Source of the DNA: Pseudozyma flocculosa PF-1
Lineage: Eukaryota; Basidiomycota; Ustilaginomycetes; Ustilaginales; Ustilaginaceae
Reading direction: 5' to 3'
Length of the DNA stretch: 64,000 nt
Assembly (NCBI RefSeq): GCF_000417875.1
Contig: NW_006920869.1
Location: 1,047,759 to 1,111,758, forward strand
Below the pieces are notes generated by a model. It made no database searches, was not told the DNA's origin, and worked only from the letters and a program-made list of their open reading frames with translations. Positions 1 through 10,008 of the stretch are shown one piece after another. A program made the translations under genes and the position numbers. Position 1 is the first letter of the stretch, and the number at the start of each line of letters is the position of its first letter.

Positions 1-114
1 ACGAGCAAGGAGTGGCGTTGCACGGGTATACACGCGGAAACGGCAAACGGCAAAAAAGAAATACACACGAGGCCAAGACGACATCATCAAGAGGGGCGTG
101 GGCAGCATCCTCTC

Positions 115-1144
115 CTACGCAGCCACGCCGTGGCTCTCGATGTCGACCGTGTACGGCTTGGTCTTATCCTGCGCGTACGAGCTCCTCCGCGTCGTGTCAA
201 TCGACGGCAACGCCGGCAGCTCGCCGCTCGCCTTGAGCGCCGGGTCGTGCTCGTCGCCCCCATACAGGTAGACCATCGGCAGCACCAGCAGACCGGCGCC
301 CATGACGTTGCCCAGGAACGACGCGATGATCGACTTCCAGATGTACTCGCCCACGCCAAACGACGCCCGGCCCGTCAGCAGGCCCTCGGGGATCAGGAAC
401 ATCTGCCAGACGAGCAGGTAAAGCGGGGCAGCGGGAGCAAACGGTCAGCTGACGGCCGCCCTCTTGCCCTCATTCGTCTCCGATAGCGTCCCCACTCACG
501 TTGGCGACGACGTGCTCGAAGCCGGTGGCAACAAAGAGGAAGATGGGGAAGTACGACGTGACAATCTTGGAGATCATGTCGGTCGCCATCGAGGCCTGGA
601 AGACGGCGATGCAGACCAGGGCGTTGCAGCCAATGGCGCGCAGCCAGATCTCGAGAAAGTTGATGCTGGCCACCTTGGCATTGGCGCTGGCCGCCGCGCC
701 CGCCAACATCGGGTCGCTGTACACCTTGCCAAAGTGGATCAGGATGGCGGCGTAGAAGAGGGCGCCAATCAGGTTGCCCAAAAAGGTGATGGCCCAGCCG
801 TACAGGAACGCCCACGGCGGCACCCTGCGCTTGATGGTCGAGGCGATAAAGATGGCCATCTCGCCCGTCACCAGGTCGGCCTGCAGCAGCACAATCATCA
901 CGAGGCCCCACGGAAAGACGGCGGCCTGGAGGATCTTGAGGAGGCCCGCGGCATTCTGCGCGAGCCACGGGTCGGCGGTGAGGATCTGGACCAGGCATCC
1001 GCCCGTCGAGAGGAGGAAGCCGGCCATGATGCCGCGCACCAGCCGGTGGCCGACGGGCATCGCATGGCGCTTGGGTCCGGTCTCGATCCAGTTCCACACC
1101 GCATGCTCGATCGAGAGCATCTGCGTCGACGCGGGTGCTGTCAT
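115..1144 (-). CDS. Formate/nitrite transporter (FNT) family membrane protein
   Basis: Predicted 310-residue integral membrane channel/transporter of the formate-nitrite transporter family, which moves small monovalent anions (nitrite, formate) across the plasma membrane. Two exons are supported: 1144-500 and 402-115. The intron (499-403) starts GTGAGT and ends CAG. Splicing joins GFEHVVAN to MFLIPEGLLTG, restoring the family's conserved stretch after the fourth hydrophobic segment. Six hydrophobic segments are visible, for example around LLKILQAAVFPWGLVMIVLL and GNVMGAGLLVLPMVYLYGG. The N-terminus GIMAGFLLSTGG is also typical. The start at 1144 gives a short hydrophilic N-terminus (MTAPASTQ). 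The length matches fungal FNT proteins such as the nitrite transporter NitA. Nitrite rather than formate is an inference, supported by the GATAAG cluster upstream. Substrate cannot be read from sequence alone. Confidence 0.9.
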
Positions 1145-2319
1145 GGTGCCGGGGCAACGGTCAAGTTAGGGATGGCGGGTGAGAGGACGAAGGCAGGGGG
1201 GAGTTTGGGGGTTTGGGGGAGGTTCAAGGTGAGTACCGTGAAGATGGCTCTTTATGTACCTGCTGGTCCGCTCAACGGCGTTTGGTCGATGCATTGCTCT
1301 GACAGCGATGTTTGCGGGGAGCGGGTACAGCAGACGGCAGTAACGGTGCAGGACCTGATACCCGCCGCCTCGACGTTACGGGGTAAGCGCCCGACCTTGC
1401 TCGCAGATAAGGAGCTGCTTCGTCCCGGATCTTCTGACCAAGGCGCCGTGCCTCGATCCTCCGCGGGAGGTCACGTCTGCCTCTGCACGTCGACCTTCGT
1501 CAAGACCGGGGCATGCGGGGCTCTGGAGATAAGCGCTCGGGTTGATCGAGATGCCGCACTTCGGCACAAGCCGTGTGCCGTGTGAGAGGCCGGCATCGGC
1601 GAGACGCGGCGGGTGACAAGGAGTGAAGGTGCGTGGTGCGATAAGGAAACGGCTGATGTCTGATGGAGGCCGAGTGCCACCGCGACGCCTAGTGATAAGG
1701 ACGTGGTACCGTGGCAGCGAGCAGCAGGCGTTGGCGCGCGGGGCCAACCTCGGCAGACGGCCCCGCTTTCCTTTCCCGCGCGGCTGGGTCCTTATCTCGC
1801 GCCGGCCTCTGATGAAAAGCGGCTGCTCGTGCTGGGTCCGATACGGCAGCACCCGCGACTCCTCGTCTAGCTTCGACCATCGACGCCCTCTTCGACCCCG
1901 CCTGATAAGGAAGGCCCTCTCATTCGTCGCAAAAGATACCGCCGGCACGTTGCGAAAGAGATAAGTAGCCGTCGCCAGCCTTGTCGAGCCGTCACCCTCG
2001 GATGCCTCTCCTCCCTGTCAGCCTTCCTCCTGGCGCACCCTCCCGTCTGGCGAAGGAGGCGAGCGCCACCGTGCCGGCGGCAGGGTCTGGCTAGCCTTGG
2101 AACGGTCGGAAAAGAGGCTCGGCTGGTGAGGCAGACCAGGAGGTTCCTACTGAGAGGTTGGCGGTCGTCGGCCGCGGTGACAGAGATAAGACGGGAACGC
2201 TGGCGAGGCAGCCGACACAGACAGGCCAAGTCGAACCGAACAGAGGGCCTTTGACATTGCCAAGCTGAGATGAGCTCTCTCGCGAGCACGACCGTCGAGG
2301 CAGAGGAGGGCGTCTAGCG
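1145..2319 (-). promoter_or_regulatory. FNT upstream region with cluster of eight GATAAG motifs
   Basis: This gene-free stretch lies upstream of the transporter and downstream of TMA7. It carries GATAAG cores at 1406, 1528, 1640, 1694, 1904, 1960 and 2185 on the plus strand and one at 1791-1796 on the minus strand (CTTATC). Such HGATAR sites bind fungal GATA factors: AreA/Nit2-type nitrogen regulators or Urbs1/SreA-type iron regulators. Several short open frames here have no family signature and look like GC-rich shadows. The functional role is inferred. Confidence 0.6.
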
Positions 2320-2567
2320 TTACTTCTTCTTGCCGGCGGTCAGCTTGGCGGCGGCGGCCTTGCGTGCGGCCTCGTCCTCCTTCTTCTTCTTGAGGAAGGC
2401 GAGGTCCTGCGGGCGGCACGGGCGGGAACGACGACGAAGCGTCAGCTGAGGGGTGGCAGAAAAAGGTAAGATGGGGGGCGGCATCGACTCACATCCTCGT
2501 CGAGCTCCTTGTTGGCCTTCTTTGGTGCCTTGAGAGGCTTGGCCTTTCCGCCCTGACGTCCAGACAT
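2320..2567 (-). CDS. TMA7: Translation machinery-associated protein 7 (TMA7), short form
   Basis: Tiny, highly basic ribosome-associated protein of the TMA7/CCDC72 family. Exon 1 (2567-2493) encodes 25 residues beginning MSGRQGGKAKPLKAPKK. Exon 2 (2406-2320) begins DLAFLKKKKEDEAARKA and ends TAGKKK. The intron (2492-2407) has a GTGAGT donor and a CAG acceptor. The N-terminal SGRxGGKxKPLKxPKK block is diagnostic. At 53 residues the product is shorter than the 64-residue yeast and human proteins and lacks their GGIKKSGKK-like tail. No obvious in-frame exon supplying that tail was found downstream. A probable 5' UTR intron lies just upstream. Confidence 0.88.
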
Positions 2568-3207
2568 GGTGAGTGTTGAGGTAGGTGTGTGGGGAGTGTC
2601 GAGCTGTCGAGAGCAAAGGGCAGGATTTGTTCAGTATCCATGCGGCGCGGGGCGCTGCTGCGTCTCTTACTACTCACCGGCAAGAGCCCTGGTCGTGAGG
2701 ATGGCGAACGGTCAAGAGGATGGGGTGGGTGGCAAGCCGGCCAGCACCATCACGGCGGGAAAAAACCTGGAACCCCTGCGGGCGAGCCAACCAACCGCTC
2801 CACCTCGCCCAATCTCGGATCCGCGTTTGCACACCTCGGGCTTCCCCCTGCAACCGCATCTCCCTGGCCGCTGTTACTCTTGATCCTCCAGCTCTACTCT
2901 GCCGGAACACATGCTGAGCTCGACTACGACAGCAGCTTCTGAGTACGTGGCCTATGATGATCCTGTGCCGTGCCTGAAGGGTTGGACAGGCGGACAAGGC
3001 TGATGCCCGCGGGGCGGCTCAAAGGGGGTCGAGCCAGGCCAACCAAAGTGGAGAACAACACCGCCCGCCGCGTCGAAACGTGCGTGTCGAGTCCTCTCGC
3101 CCTGCCTACCTCTCAACCTCCTTTCACCGTCCGTCCATCCCCCCGCCTCTCTGGCTGCGCCAACCCCCACTCACTCTTTTTCTCGCCCTTTCCATCCTCC
3201 GGGCACC
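2568..3207. promoter_or_regulatory. Divergent promoter region between TMA7 and CDC23
   Basis: About 640 bp separates the two divergent start codons, so the stretch must hold both promoters and leaders. Pyrimidine-rich runs precede the CDC23 ATG on the plus strand, as usual for fungal promoters. No recognised transcription-factor cluster was seen. Confidence 0.4.
2604..2677 (-). other. Putative 5' UTR intron of TMA7
   Basis: On the minus strand a consensus donor GTGAGT (2677-2672) is followed by a branch-like TACTGAAC and an acceptor CTCTCGACAG ending at 2604, 36 bp before the TMA7 ATG. Leader introns are common in fungal translation genes. This is a motif-based inference only. Confidence 0.45.
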
Positions 3208-6178
3208 ATGTCGGTGTTCGACGTGCACCGCAACTTTCCGGACCTCGACCCCGCCCAGGCCAGGCACGCGCTCCGCACAGCCGCAAGGGAGCTCCAGGAT
3301 CGCGGCCTCGTCGCCGCATCAAAGTGGTGCGTACAGACCGTGCTGCCCGAGCAGCCGCCATAAGCTCTGACACGCCTTCGGGCACTCTCCCTACATCTTC
3401 CCTGCAGGGCCCTCGAGCTACTGCAATGCGTACCGCGGCCTCAGACGGCATCCGACATCGCTGAGCCCATCCTCGAACCGCGCTTCGTGCAGAACGCGGG
3501 CGCCTCAACGCCGGCAACGAGGCGCTCACATACCTTGCGTCCCGGTCACTTTCCAGAGCACTCTACGCCCGCGCTCGGTCTCCAGCAGCGCCTCGACGCT
3601 GGCGACGACGGCCAGGACCTATCGGGCCGCTTCATGCCACCGCCACGCTTCCCACCATCTCCGCTCGCCAACGTCAGCCACATCTCCGACCTCGATGCAT
3701 CCTCAGTCTCGATGGACAGCGAGGGCGTCGGATCTGCCCACGTACACTGGCAGTCGACCAACAACTCCTACAGCTGCTCGCCCGGCCCCAGCCAGCTCCT
3801 GCCAGACGCCGACGACGAGGATCGAGAGGAAGACGAGGACACCTACGCCCTCGCAAAGTCGTACTTCGATCAGCATCAACTCGAACGCTGCGCCTGGCTG
3901 CTGGAAAACAGAGGCTGCAGGGGCGACAGGGCCACCTTCCTCCGGCTCTACGCCCGATTCTTGGTGAGCGTCGGTCGTGCCAAGAGCCTGCGCCGCAACC
4001 AGACATGCTGACAATGGCCTCTTCTTCATTGCCCCGAACAGATGTCCGAGAGGAAGCTAGACGAGCACGGCATGATCATTCCCAAGCCCAACGGCAAGAT
4101 GCCCGCCACGAGCCCGGGTCTCGTACCGCTGCTCAAAGAGCTCATCGATCCTGGGGATCCCTTCCTGCTCTTCCTGTGAGTGGCCCGGACGCAGCCGAAG
4201 CGTGCCGGCCACCGCCTCTTAGTACGTTCCTGACCGCCGGACGCCGACACTTCTCTTGATCCTCGACGAGCGCAGAAAGGGCGCGATCCTGCGCAAGCTC
4301 CACAAGCCCGTCGAGAGCATGGACTGCCTCATCCGGAGCGTGCAGGTGTTCCCGTACAACTGGGCCGCGTGGCAGGAGCTCAGCATCACGCTGGAGCCGG
4401 GAGAGGTGAGCCAGGTCAACGCGGACATGTTCCCCCAGTCCATGTCAAGGTTTGATCGGCCAGGCGGCTGACTTGAGCGCTCCCGCTCCCTTTCGCCCTC
4501 TTCACCCGATAGGCCGATGAGATTGCGGACCTCTTGCCAGACTCGTTTATGGCCTCGTTCTTCCGCGAGTTCACCGACCGGCACGCCGCCCAGGAGGGCG
4601 ACAAGAGCATCGAGCGGATCGACGAGCTCCTTCGCCACTTTCCCAGCTCGGCCTACCTGCTAACGTGTCGCGCCCAGACCCACGTCCATCGCCTCGGTAC
4701 GTTATCGGCGGCGTCCCGGTCGTGGTAGTGAGGAGCGACTCTGCTCTGGATCCGGGCTGAACCCCATTCGACTTCTGGCGCGCCCCCCCCTTTCTTGCTT
4801 CCTTCCTCCCTCGTGCGGCTGCAGACTACATCGAGGCCGAGCAGGACTTTCAGCAGGCCTGGTCCATCGACCCGTACCGCATCGATGGCCTGAGCGACTA
4901 CTCCAACGCCCTGTACCTCCTCAATCGGTCCGCCGAGCTCGCTCAGCTCGCCCACAAGTTCGCCACGTTCGGAAAGGACCGGCCAGAGGTGTGCTGCCTC
5001 GTCGGTGAGTCGGAAGCGCCCCGCTGCTCGATCCTCAGACACGCTCAGTGGACCCGCTGACCTCTTGTCACGCACGTTCTCTGTCACTTGTCCTGCTCGC
5101 CCGACCGCTCGCCCGCTCGCTCGCAGGCAACTACTACAACCAGCGGGGCGACCACCACCGCGCCATCGAGTCGTTCCGCCACGCGCTGCGCCTCGACGCC
5201 GGCTGCGTGCCCGCCTGGATCCTGCTCGGGCACGAATACATCGAGCTCAAAAACAGCCACGCCGCCGCCGAAATGTACCGCCGCGCCCTCGAGATCAACC
5301 CGCGCGAGTACCGCGCCCTGTACGGCCTCGGGCAGGTCTACGAGCTCAACGGCGCCTACACCTACGCGGTCCACTACTTTCAAAAGTGCGCGGCGATCCG
5401 GCCGTACGACGGCAGGATGTGGAGCTCGATGGGCGTGTGCTTTGACAACCTCGGACGGTGAGTCTGGTCGCATCGGCGATCGATCCGACGTGGCGCAGCG
5501 GCAGGAAAGAGGGAAAACGCATGCTGACGCCTCCCACCCCCGCCCCGCTCCGCCCTGTGCGTCGGTCGCCTGGCCCCCCTTGGCGGTCCTCTGTCCAGGT
5601 CGCAAGATGCGATATCGTGCTTCAAACGCTACCTGACGTGCCGGCTCAACCACGGCGACACCGTCATGGGGCTGACGCGCATCATCGAGGTGTACGAAAA
5701 GGAGCGCGACTTTGAGGCCGCCGCCTCCTACCATCGCCGGCTGGTGCAGGTCGTCGATCGCGGCCTGGCGGGCACCGAGGCCAACGTCGTGGCGCGCTAC
5801 GTCCAGTCGTACATCATCGCCGCCCGGTGGGAGATGGGCGAGATCGGCAACCCGGGCTGGACCCGGGACCTCGAGGCGCGCCGGTCCAGACGCAGCGCGG
5901 CCAAGGCGAGGTCGAGGGCGAGGGCGGGCGCGGGAGAAGGTGACGTGCAGATGCGGGATGAGAGGAGGTCGGATTCGGCGCCGCCGGCGGCGGCGGCGGC
6001 CGTTGCGCCATACGACGACGACGATGACGTGGACGACGACGACGAGGCCGTTTCCCCGGACTTGGTCGGCAACCTGGCCCTCGCAAACGACTACCTTCAA
6101 AAGGTGATTGCGGCGGGGACCGAGATGACCGACCTGGCCGAGGTGCTCCTCAAGCGGCTGGCCTTTTTGCAGAACTGA
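3208..6178 (+). CDS. CDC23: Anaphase-promoting complex subunit 8 (Cdc23/APC8), TPR protein
   Basis: Predicted 737-residue TPR scaffold of the anaphase-promoting complex, the nuclear E3 ubiquitin ligase that drives mitotic exit. Eight exons keep one frame: 3208-3326, 3408-3963, 4042-4175, 4276-4405, 4513-4696, 4825-5004, 5127-5457, 5599-6178. The N-terminal APC8 domain is recognisable (ARELQDRGLVAASKWALELL; later ALAKSYFDQHQLERCAWLLE). It is interrupted by a serine/acid-rich insert at about residues 90-195. TPR repeats follow, with typical motifs such as NYYNQRGDHHRAIESFRHAL and YRALYGLGQVYELNGAYTYA. The C-terminal exon has a strongly acidic linker (around 6015-6050) before the last helices (LGNLALANDYLQK-type segment). 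Intron 1 uses GTGCGT and intron 5 uses GTACGT; the others use GTGAGY. The exon junctions are my reading of splice motifs and protein continuity. Confidence 0.93.
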
Positions 6179-6505
6179 CGAGGCGGGAATGCAACCGCGA
6201 TGCCGGCCAAGCGGCTGCGTCTTGTGCTGGTCGGGCGTCGGTCTGGCTTGCGGCGAGTGTGACAGGGAAGAAGGTGCGTTGCAGCGGCGTTGTGGGAGGC
6301 ATCGAGGCGCGAAGCTCGGTGCAATGCCGAATGTGCCGACGCCGGTGCTGATCTTGGTGCCCATTGCTGCGCTGATGGTGCCGTCCGGCGAGGCTGCCGA
6401 AGCGCGTCGGTGCGCGTGATGCTGATGATGAATGCCGAAGCTCGTCGCGCCTTCGCCTCCCCTTTTGCCTTGCGTCTCCCCCGCACCTGCCCTTGGCGCG
6501 CGCGG
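6179..6505. other. Convergent intergenic region, CDC23 / unknown gene
   Basis: This 327-bp spacer separates two converging genes and probably holds both 3' UTRs. I see no gene or repeat in it. Confidence 0.5.
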
Positions 6506-8131
6506 TCACTTGAGCATGTCGTCGAGGAAGCTCTCGAGACTCTCAATCTCGCCCCTCTTTGGCATCTTCGAATTCAGCGGACCAGCCGCGGCGAGGGCGG
6601 GTGCGGGCACGGGGAAGCGGTGGATACGTTCGCCCTTCGACGCTGCCTTTTCCGGTGACGGCGTCGACGAGGCGAGCGGCGTACGGGCCGATGCCGCACG
6701 GTCGCCGCCTTTGCCGCCGCCGTGTCTCTTTTTCTTCTCCTCTGGCGAGCCGGGCCGGACCTGCTGCGACGTCCTGACAAGCGGCTCGGGCTTGAGACTG
6801 GCGAGGAAGCTATCGATCTCGTCGGTCGGGGGACCGGGGTCAGTGACGCCATCGTAGTCCTTTACGCTCATGGGCGAGCGACGTCGGCCGAAATCGGTGC
6901 TGAAGCTGCTCCGCTGCGACGACACCGAGCCGGAATCGTGGTTGCCCGACTGCGCCAGCTTCCTCTGCCGGTTGAGGCTGGCGTCGATCTCGGCCGCCAC
7001 CGAGTCGCTCACTGCGCTCGTCTCGTCGTGCCGCTGCGCGCCCGAAGGCGACGAGAGCGACGACGACGCCGACATGGCGCTCGAACTGCCCCGGCTTGAG
7101 GTCGACGATGCCGGCGGCGACACGGCAGGCGCGGCTCGGCGGCCAGAAGAGGCGGGATCGAGCCCGCCATTGACCGATGTGCTGGTGGGCGCCATGCTGC
7201 CGCTGAGCGGCTGGTCTCTGTGCGGCCCGATCTTGATGGACGGCACCGGCCGAGCCCTGGCAGCCTTGCTCTCCCGTTCGCCGAGCGCGCGGCCCTGGAA
7301 CCTGGCCTTGAGCGCACGCAGCGCCTCGGCCTTCTCCTTCTCCCTCTTGATGGCCTCGTAGTCAATCTTGTTGCCCTCGAGATCGACGTCCTTCATCTCG
7401 GCGTGCGAATCGCTGCGCTTGGCGTCCGGGCGGCCGTCCTTCCAGCCGGCGCGCCCCTTTGCCTTCTGCCTCTGCATCTCGCGCTCGTGCAGCCAGGCGA
7501 GGCTGTGGTCGATGTCGTTTTCGACGTCCGATGCCGTCTCCCTCTCGGCACGATGGGCTGCAATGTCGGCAGAGACGCCGGCCTGGGTGTGGGCGTTGGG
7601 GTCGAGGGCCTTTACGCGGGCGACGAGCGCAGAGATGTCGATCTCGGGCTCGTCGTCGGAGCCTTCGAGGTGCGGATCCTTTTCCGCCTCGAGCCTCGCG
7701 ATGCGGGCCGCGTTTGACTCGCCCAGCTTTCGCCGAGAAAACTTGCCCCTGCCCGACGGTGGGGCTGTCTTGTCGCCGTCGGTCGTCGCTTTTCCCTGCT
7801 GCTTTGATGATGCCTGGCCGGCCGCCGCTGCCTTTTCCAGGCTGGGGAATCGCGGATCGTGTACCTCGTCGTCGCCGTCGTCGTCGTCGTCGCTGTCGCC
7901 GCCATCTTCCTGGTCGCTGCCGCTGTGATCTTCTTCGCTCCCGCTGTTCGAACCCTCTCCGTCGTCGTGACCATCATCCTTGCCACTCGGACCAAGCTGC
8001 GAGCCGAAGCGGCGGAAGTGACGCTGGCGGAAGCCGGGTTTCTGCGGCGGCTCGCCGTGCTGCGTCGACTCGCCCTTTGTGTTGTTGTAGCGCCGCGACG
8101 CCCTGGCCTTGTACTTGTTTTGCAGCACCAT
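6506..8131 (-). CDS. Unidentified low-complexity protein, 541 aa
   Basis: A single open frame of 541 codons is predicted as a gene because it has consistent charged, coding-like composition and a start close to a promoter-like region. I do not recognise the family. The N-terminus is basic (MVLQNKYKARASRRYNNTKG). Next come an acidic Asp/Ser/Gly stretch (about residues 50-90) and a moderately conserved-looking block with KFSRRKLGESNAARIARL and EPEIDISALVARVKALDP. A charged helical region follows (HSLAWLHEREMQRQKAKGRA; about residues 225-300). A long Ser-rich disordered region leads to the C-terminus EIESLESFLDDMLK, which looks like a short amphipathic peptide motif. No membrane segment is seen. 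Product function is unknown. Confidence 0.6.
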   Translation of the reverse strand: MVLQNKYKARASRRYNNTKGESTQHGEPPQKPGFRQRHFRRFGSQLGPSGKDDGHDDGEGSNSGSEEDHSGSDQEDGGDSDDDDDGDDEVHDPRFPSLEKAAAAGQASSKQQGKATTDGDKTAPPSGRGKFSRRKLGESNAARIARLEAEKDPHLEGSDDEPEIDISALVARVKALDPNAHTQAGVSADIAAHRAERETASDVENDIDHSLAWLHEREMQRQKAKGRAGWKDGRPDAKRSDSHAEMKDVDLEGNKIDYEAIKREKEKAEALRALKARFQGRALGERESKAARARPVPSIKIGPHRDQPLSGSMAPTSTSVNGGLDPASSGRRAAPAVSPPASSTSSRGSSSAMSASSSLSSPSGAQRHDETSAVSDSVAAEIDASLNRQRKLAQSGNHDSGSVSSQRSSFSTDFGRRRSPMSVKDYDGVTDPGPPTDEIDSFLASLKPEPLVRTSQQVRPGSPEEKKKRHGGGKGGDRAASARTPLASSTPSPEKAASKGERIHRFPVPAPALAAAGPLNSKMPKRGEIESLESFLDDMLK

Positions 8132-8250
8132 ATCGACCTCGTTCGTGTGTGTGAGAGGTGGTCAGGAGCGATTTTGGCAGCGATGTTGCCAGGCCGTTGA
8201 CAGGTGGTGGCGGGGAGGGTGGTGGGAGCGTGGGGACGGAGGTCCAAGTG

Positions 8251-8252
<2 letters not shown>

Positions 8253-8292
<40 letters not shown>
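8253..8292. repeat. (AG)n microsatellite
   Basis: About 20 uninterrupted AG units lie upstream of the minus-strand unknown gene. Further AG blocks flank the nearby gap. Confidence 0.95.
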
Positions 8293-8295
<3 letters not shown>

Positions 8296-8404
8296 GAGTA
8301 GTAGGAGGACGGACGTACGTACGTACGAGAGACGTGTGTCGCGACGACCACCACACGACGACGCGGCGCGACGGACGGACAAGAGAGGAGTAGAGGCGGT
8401 CGGT

Positions 8405-8424
8405 NNNNNNNNNNNNNNNNNNNN
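8405..8424. other. Assembly gap (20 N)
   Basis: Twenty unknown bases lie between two GA-rich tracts. A single further N is at 8483 inside the next GA run. The gap is most likely a microsatellite assembly failure. Confidence 0.98.
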
Positions 8425-8436
8425 GGAGAGACGAGT

Positions 8437-8501
8437 AGAGAGAGAGAGAGAGAGAGACGAGACGAGAGAGAGAGAGAGAGAGNGAGAGAGAGAGAGAGAG
8501 G
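8437..8501. repeat. Interrupted (AG)n microsatellite
   Basis: Two AG runs (8437-8457 and 8464-8501) are separated by GACGAGACG-like interruptions and contain one ambiguous base at 8483. Confidence 0.9.
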
Positions 8502-9374
8502 AGGCTTGAAGTGGACGACGATTCGGTCAAGGAGCCATGTGCGTCGAGCCCACACTAGGACCAGGCGTGCAAGGGCCGAACAATGAGGATAGAGGCGTGG
8601 CTGGTGGTGAGACTTGACTGGTTGGCCTACGGCGTGGGCCGGGTTCGAGGTCCAGGTCCGAGGGAGAGGCCGGCAGATCTGTTTGCGTCGCCGAGTCGAG
8701 TCGAGAATGGAGGGTGCGGGTCGAGGCCCGTGAGGGCGGATCGGGCTCGGAGTTTGAGTGTGTAGCAGATGAGAGCGAAGAGAGAGAGGAGGCCGTATCG
8801 GTGTAGCTTGGTAGGGTAGCCAGAGCGCGAGGCAAGCCAGAACTCTGAATGAGGTCGATGGCCGGTCGACGATGTCACAGTCTTGAGTAGTCGGGCCAGC
8901 CTGCCCACTGCCCTGCCATGGCCAGAGGACCCTGAGCCTCTGCCTGGCCAGGCCGGCCCTGGTTGCCGCTGCCGCTGCCGCTTTGTTCGCGCCAATCGAG
9001 CCAATCCAAAGCCCGATTTCCGAGCGAGGGCGGCGGGGGGGCCAGGCCAGCAGGTCGCTGTCGAGCTCGACCTGAACCTACTCCGTCATCGAAACCCAAC
9101 CCGCTCCCCGCAAGCTGCGATCTTCGGCTTCCTCCGCCTTCACTTCGATCCACCCCGCCCGCCGACCTACGCCCGTCGCTCATTTGTTCTAGACCCTTTC
9201 GTTCAAAGACACCGAGACTTGGACTCTGCACCGTGCCCCTCCTGCTCGCCGGCTGGCCCGATTGCGCCCGCAGCGTTCTATTTCCAGCTCGTCCATCTCT
9301 CTTCAGCGCTTCCACTCGCCCACCGCTATCGAAGCCCGGACCACCGACCGCTACCGACGCTGCACCCCTCGACC

Positions 9375-9767
9375 ATGGACCTCGCCAACGGCACCGCCTC
9401 GCCCGTCTCGGTGGGCGAAGGCTTCGTCGAGACCGCGGCCTGGACATCCCAGACCGAACCATCCGCCAACGACGTCGTCGAAAAGGAAAAGCTCATCAGG
9501 TACGTCGTCGTCGTCGTCGTCGTCGAGTCCCGCCTCTGTCTCCACAAGCCTTCTCCTCCGCGATCCTCGGACCTGACAGGCTACCCGTCCACTGTCCCGC
9601 GCCGCCGCCGCAGGGAGATCATCGCGATGCAGGATGGCCTGCGTGGACTCCTCACCCGCGTCACCTCGGTCAAGGACGACTGCACAAAGGCAGAGGCCGA
9701 CAACGAGATGCTCCAGACCTACATCGACAGCGTCACAAAGAGCCTCGCCGCAAAGGAGCGCGGGTGA
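9375..9767 (+). CDS. SCOC-like short coiled-coil protein (DUF2205 type)
   Basis: Predicted 92-residue protein from exons 9375-9499 and 9614-9767. The intron has a GTACGT donor and a GCAG acceptor and contains a CGT trinucleotide run. The C-terminal half is one continuous amphipathic coiled coil: EKLIREIIAMQDGLRGLL, then VTSVKDDCTKAEADNEMLQ and YIDSVTKSLA. This matches the short coiled-coil (SCOC/Slo1) family. Members bind Arl-type small GTPases at the Golgi and help regulate trafficking and autophagy. The N-terminal 35 residues are Ser/Thr/Gly-rich and probably disordered. An open frame continues upstream of 9375, but that DNA has leader-like CT-rich composition, so the ATG at 9375 is preferred. 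Family assignment rests on coiled-coil pattern and length. Confidence 0.75.
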   Translation: MDLANGTASPVSVGEGFVETAAWTSQTEPSANDVVEKEKLIRYVVVVVVVESRLCLHKPSPPRSSDLTGYPSTVPRRRRREIIAMQDGLRGLLTRVTSVKDDCTKAEADNEMLQTYIDSVTKSLAAKERG

Positions 9768-10008
9768 CATCGAAGGCCTCTTTCCCACCTCCTCTCCATC
9801 TTCCCTCTCGCCCGCCCGCACGCACCGCCACCGCACCTGTACCACCACCGACGATACCAGCTCGATTAGCACTTTGAGCAGACGCAGCAGCATTCCATTC
9901 CATCCCATCCCAGTTCGAGGTATAGATCCAGCACCTTTGGCGGCCATTGGCCGAATCGACCGCGGGTATAACAGCCTCCTCACTCGACTGCCACGCCAAG
10001 CGCCACCC
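9768..10008. other. Convergent spacer, SCOC-like gene / lipase
   Basis: This 241-bp spacer separates converging stop codons. It is rich in short CCA/ACC and CATCC runs. No gene was seen. Confidence 0.5.

Larger units (their letters stand above)
8132..9374. promoter_or_regulatory. Divergent promoter region with GA microsatellites
   Basis: This 1.24-kb spacer between divergent genes holds long GA/AG runs (8253-8292, 8437-8457, 8464-8501), a short CGTA run (8314-8326) and an assembly gap. The part adjoining the SCOC-like gene is pyrimidine-rich with many short CT blocks. No further gene was recognised; open frames here lack family features. Confidence 0.5.

Noticed and set aside
8643..8655. GGTTCGAGGTCC resembling a tRNA B box
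   Set aside because: No matching A box or cloverleaf could be found upstream at the right spacing.
8883..9374. Upstream extension of the SCOC-like protein
   Set aside because: The frame is open, but sequence is CT-rich leader type and not compatible with the known short family length.
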